From positions 1 to 28,598 of the IMG/VR virus record IMGVR_UViG_3300009164_003291: DNA of 28,598 bases, one strand, 5' to 3'. Made by a program: the position numbers and the translations under genes. Under the pieces are notes generated by a model. That model worked only from the letters and a program-made list of their open reading frames with translations. It did not search any database and was not told the DNA's origin. The stretch comes from a virus. Position 1 is the first letter of the stretch; each line of letters begins with the position of its first letter. Below, one piece after another: positions 25,226 to 28,598 of the stretch.

Positions 25226-26486
25226 AACATTTTGTGTAATTCCCTGGGTGCAAATGGCAGCAAAACCCATAGGAACTGCCAGGGTTTGTTGCCTAATGAC
25301 TAATAGCAAGGACAGTCAGCAAGGTACAATAAGGGACAGTGCAGGAAAACCCTACAATCTTGGACGAGATGATTTCGACATCATTAAAAATGGTGACAAG
25401 GCACGTGAAATAAGATTGTCCATGCTGGCAGGTGAACGTCACAGTGACTGTAGTACATGCTGGGTCAAAGAAGACATGGGCGCAAGTAGTCGTAGAACTG
25501 TGAGCAATAAGATGTATCTGGGAGAGTTTGATGAAGATATAGCCAGAGCACATACTGATGAACATGGCAACACAGATTGGCAACCTAGCTATTGGGATCT
25601 ACGCTTTGGTAATTTATGTAACTTAAAATGTGTAATGTGTCACCCTGCTAGTAGTAGTCAGTGGTATGAAGATTATGTATTAATAAATGGTACAACCAAG
25701 TTCACGGACAGTGGCACAAAAATTAACTTAACAGACGTCAATGGTAGATACAAGGATGCCGGTGAATATGACTGGTGGGACAATCCAGAGTTTTGGGCTA
25801 AACTAGAAGCAAAGATACCTTATTTAAAACAAGTATATCTTGTTGGCGGTGAACCCATGCTTATTGAACCGCACTATGATTTTTTACAAAAAGTAATTGA
25901 CAGTGGCCGAGCTCACGAAGTTACCCTGGAATATGATACAAATTTAACTGCTATACATAAACGAGCACTGGATCTGTGGAAACATTTTAAAAAGGTATGG
26001 TTACGTATTAGCATAGATGATTTTGGTGATCAGTTTGAATATATTCGCTATCCAGCTAGATGGCAACAGATAAGTAAGAATGTAGAAACATTAAGTAAAG
26101 AAATGTCTAATATTAAAATGGATTTCACTGTTACATGGCAAGTTTTGAGTGCTTACACAACTCCAAATCTATTAGACTATTTTGAACAGTTTGAAAAACA
26201 CAATTCAAGTGTTAGGATTTTAAGTAGTCCTGACTATTTTGATGTAGCGATACTTCCCAAAGAAGTCAAGCAAGACATTTTAAATGTGTACAATGACTGG
26301 GCAACCACTGATAAAAAGAAAAAACAAATAGCACACCTTGTAAATTATATTGAATCGAATCTAGACGGAGATGACATCAAGGTTGAACGTTGCATACAAA
26401 TACTTACAAAATTGGACTCTATTAGAAACACAGACTGGAAGACAACCTTCCCGCAATTATATGAAAAGCTAAAAAATGAACGATAA
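25218..26486 (+). CDS. Radical SAM protein with N-terminal twitch-type domain
   Basis: A 422-residue protein. The N-terminal domain starts FCVIPW (C6), then the C24/C25 pair, then CSTCW (C78, C81). The radical SAM motif is CNLKCVMC (C134, C138, C141), with LVGGEPML at G210-P213 preceded by NPEFW. The tail reads LDSIRNTDWKTTFPQL. It is most like the product of 26476: both have YIRYP followed by a Trp a few residues on, and an LRFG segment just before the core cysteines. It is the first of three consecutive genes of this family. Confidence 0.88.
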   Translation: MNKTFCVIPWVQMAAKPIGTARVCCLMTNSKDSQQGTIRDSAGKPYNLGRDDFDIIKNGDKAREIRLSMLAGERHSDCSTCWVKEDMGASSRRTVSNKMYLGEFDEDIARAHTDEHGNTDWQPSYWDLRFGNLCNLKCVMCHPASSSQWYEDYVLINGTTKFTDSGTKINLTDVNGRYKDAGEYDWWDNPEFWAKLEAKIPYLKQVYLVGGEPMLIEPHYDFLQKVIDSGRAHEVTLEYDTNLTAIHKRALDLWKHFKKVWLRISIDDFGDQFEYIRYPARWQQISKNVETLSKEMSNIKMDFTVTWQVLSAYTTPNLLDYFEQFEKHNSSVRILSSPDYFDVAILPKEVKQDILNVYNDWATTDKKKKQIAHLVNYIESNLDGDDIKVERCIQILTKLDSIRNTDWKTTFPQLYEKLKNER

Positions 26487-27966
26487 AGTTATACTTGACG
26501 AAAACGGCAACGACATTAGTCAATGGTTTGTTAATAAACACAAAGACCACAATCTTAAAACAAAGCATTACTTTAATGTCAGTAAAACTTGGTGTATATT
26601 GCCTTGGATCCATTTGAGTACTCGCCCGGATGGTCAGATGCGTGTGTGTTGTACGGCCAATGCTAGTTCAGTGGGTGCAACCAATGATAAAATACATGGT
26701 GGAAATATTGGTATTTTAAAAGACGAAGAAGGTCGTCCTAATAACTTGAACGTTGCTGACTTTGAATCTAGCTGGAACAGTACATATATGAAAAATGTAC
26801 GATCACAGATGATAGCAGGCGAAAAACCCTCCAGTTGTTTGAAGTGTTACAAAGAAGAAGCCGCAGGCCATAGAAGCAAACGTCAGTGGGAAACAGAATA
26901 TTGGAGTAAGCGAGTAAGCATCGACGAGCTCATACAAGAAACAAATGCAGATGGTAGCATACCTCCCAAGCTACGTTATATCGATTTGCGTTTTGGAACA
27001 AAATGTCAGTTAGCCTGTATCATGTGTAGCCCACATGACAGTAGTGGATGGATCAAAGACTGGCAAGCAGTTTACCCTAAAATTGAAAACGAAAAAGTAA
27101 AAGAGATTTGGAACTGGGAAAACAAGGGCAGTACCAATGGTAGTAGCTATAATTGGCACAAGAACAACCCTGTATTCTGGGAACAGTTTTATCAACAGAT
27201 TCCTCACATGAAGCAGTTATACTTTGCTGGTGGTGAAGCATTAATCATTGAAGAACACTATGATATTCTGGAAGAATGTATACGTCAAGGTGTTGCTAAA
27301 GACATGGAAATACGTTATAATAGCAATGGTATAGAGTGGAGAGAAGACTTATTTGAATTGTGGAGTCACTTTAAACTTGTACGTTTCCATTACAGTGTTG
27401 ATGCATTTGGCGCACACAACGAATATATTCGCTACCCCAGTGAATGGAAACGCACAGAAGAAGTATTTCATATATTAGATACACAGACAACTGATAACGT
27501 TGAAGTTACAGTGGCCTGTGCAGTTAATGCATTGAACATACATTACTTGCCTGAATTTATTAAGTGGAAAATGACACAAAACTTTAAGAAGATTAACATG
27601 TGGCCCTTGGGCGCAGGTGGTATTAACTTCCACTTTGTGTACTGGCCAGCATTCTTAAATGTTAAAGTTCTTCCTAAGAAATTTAAAGATGAGGTCGCAC
27701 GTAAAATAGAGGAAGAACTAATCCCATGGTGGACTGACAACTATATGAACGGAGTTAGAAAAGGTGAAACATTGGATAAAGATGTATTCCTTATGAATGA
27801 CTACGGTATTAAACGTTTGCGTGGATTAATTAGATTCATGCAAAGTCAGGACTGGAGTGTGCGCTTGCCTGAAATGAAAGAATATTTAGAAAAACTAGAT
27901 CAACATCGCGGCACTAGCTTTTACGAAACATTCCCTGAAATGAAAGATATTTTCAACGATGTCTGA
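26476..27966 (+). CDS. Radical SAM protein with N-terminal twitch-type domain, GGEA variant
   Basis: A 496-residue protein, the longest of the family here. It has a 35-residue N-terminal extension before TWCILPW (C40), then the C58/C59 pair, then CLKC (C121, C124). The core is CQLACIMC (C177, C181, C184). The SAM-contacting motif reads AGGEAL (G252-A255), so the usual Pro of GGEP is Ala; the Glu is kept. NPVFW precedes it as in its relatives, and the tail is LDQHRGTSFYETFPEM. It overlaps the upstream gene by 11 bases and the downstream gene by 8. Confidence 0.87.
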   Translation: MNDKVILDENGNDISQWFVNKHKDHNLKTKHYFNVSKTWCILPWIHLSTRPDGQMRVCCTANASSVGATNDKIHGGNIGILKDEEGRPNNLNVADFESSWNSTYMKNVRSQMIAGEKPSSCLKCYKEEAAGHRSKRQWETEYWSKRVSIDELIQETNADGSIPPKLRYIDLRFGTKCQLACIMCSPHDSSGWIKDWQAVYPKIENEKVKEIWNWENKGSTNGSSYNWHKNNPVFWEQFYQQIPHMKQLYFAGGEALIIEEHYDILEECIRQGVAKDMEIRYNSNGIEWREDLFELWSHFKLVRFHYSVDAFGAHNEYIRYPSEWKRTEEVFHILDTQTTDNVEVTVACAVNALNIHYLPEFIKWKMTQNFKKINMWPLGAGGINFHFVYWPAFLNVKVLPKKFKDEVARKIEEELIPWWTDNYMNGVRKGETLDKDVFLMNDYGIKRLRGLIRFMQSQDWSVRLPEMKEYLEKLDQHRGTSFYETFPEMKDIFNDV

Positions 27967-28598
27967 ACCAGGCAAAATGTCTCTAGTAAAAAAAGACGAA
28001 ATATATAAATGGCTGGATACAAATAATTTCTGTGTCATGCCATTTGGACACATTGCTATAGAATCAAATGGCGATATTCGCCCGTGTTGCTTGGGCAATA
28101 CACTAAAAAAAGACGATGGCACTTCTTTAAATATTGGGAATGGTTCGATAGCAGATATTATAAAACATCCTGCACACATTAAATTTAGAGAAGCATTTAC
28201 TAATAATGAACAGCATCCTGCATGTCACCCATGCTGGGGTGTTAATTCTAAAGATAGATTCAGTGGTAGATATGTATATTCCAGTAGCGTTAAAGTGCAA
28301 AGTTTTGTAGAAGAGGTAATGTCAGGCAAAATGCCAGAGCAGAAACTTGTATGGTTAGAAATAAAAGCAGGTAATAGATGTAATCTAGCATGTAGAATCT
28401 GTGGTCTATGGAACAGCGCAAAATGGCTTAAAGAAACATTTGATTTGAAAAAACTAAATGACCCATCATACCCCGACTTCAAGTCCAGCTTTGAGTTTAA
28501 TTATAACCAACAAGCCAAATGGATTGACAACATAGATTTCTGGCAGAACATTGATATGTTTGAGGATATCAAAGTGATACATATCATGGGTGGGGAAC
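27959..28598 (+). CDS. Radical SAM protein with N-terminal twitch-type domain, 3'-truncated
   Basis: The frame is open from the ATG at 27959, which overlaps the previous stop, to the end of the window. The first 213 residues show FCVMPF (C25), IRPCC (C43/C44), CHPCW (C89, C92), the core motif CNLACRIC (C141, C145, C148), and IDFWQN. It breaks off at HIMGGE, just before the Pro expected in GGEP. By comparison with its neighbours, more than 200 further residues lie outside. It is the fifth twitch-first radical SAM gene and the third in a row. Confidence 0.85.
   Translation, partial: MSEPGKMSLVKKDEIYKWLDTNNFCVMPFGHIAIESNGDIRPCCLGNTLKKDDGTSLNIGNGSIADIIKHPAHIKFREAFTNNEQHPACHPCWGVNSKDRFSGRYVYSSSVKVQSFVEEVMSGKMPEQKLVWLEIKAGNRCNLACRICGLWNSAKWLKETFDLKKLNDPSYPDFKSSFEFNYNQQAKWIDNIDFWQNIDMFEDIKVIHIMGGE

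Noticed and set aside
1-28598. tRNA genes, CRISPR arrays, insertion sequences or rho-independent terminators
   Set aside because: Gaps are at most 19 bases and I saw no cloverleaf, regular repeat-spacer pattern, transposase motif or GC-rich hairpin with a T run.

Overview
This window looks like part of an AT-rich, phage-type genome. The likely source is a large marine T4-like phage, for example one infecting a cyanobacterium or a SAR11-like host, but that source is an inference because no capsid, tail, polymerase or tRNA gene is visible. All 34 genes lie on the plus strand. Nearly all abut or overlap by 1 to 29 bases, with the ATGA arrangement very common. The longest true gap is 19 bases (15556-15574), so no stretch above 300 bases lacks a gene. 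Both ends cut through genes: the first lacks its N-terminus, and the last stops inside the GGE(P) motif of a radical SAM enzyme.

The content is a surface-glycan or small-molecule modification locus built from a few amplified families. There are four glycosyltransferase-like proteins with a VDAD motif (1-795, 15575-16321, 16299-17306, 17300-17983). A second glycosyltransferase-like family carries an N-terminal SGQxR motif and a central RxD motif (2177, 2905, 3690, 4552, and a divergent one at 7748). Seven SGNH-hydrolase-like proteins (5321, 6292, 7137, 8502, 9723, 23379, 24257) all end in HxxxxxH. Five radical SAM proteins have an N-terminal cysteine-rich twitch-type domain (792, 20757, 25218, 26476, 27959), and two more are SPASM-type radical SAM systems (18843, and a pair split over 22087/22730).

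Layout: 1-2174 holds a VDAD transferase and a twitch radical SAM protein. 2177-5376 holds four SGQ-family genes in tandem, the third interrupted by an in-frame TAA. 5321-10370 interleaves SGNH proteins with one SGQ protein and a mannose-6-phosphate-isomerase-like cupin. 10354-13932 is a compact metabolic cassette: a nucleotidyltransferase-kinase fusion, an NTF2/SnoaL-like protein, a shikimate-dehydrogenase-like protein and a GatZ/KbaZ-like class II aldolase homologue. 13934-15555 is a 50-residue charged protein and a carbamoyltransferase. 15575-18842 is three VDAD transferases and a methyltransferase-like protein. 18843-28598 is dominated by radical SAM genes, with a nitroreductase-like gene and two tandem SGNH genes among them.

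Read together, the cassette could make an activated unusual sugar or related building block. The two transferase families could assemble it into a glycan, and the SGNH, carbamoyltransferase, methyltransferase-like and radical SAM proteins could decorate or edit it. The acceptor (host envelope, virion protein or phage DNA) cannot be told from this window. The repeated paralogues suggest growth by tandem duplication and divergence.
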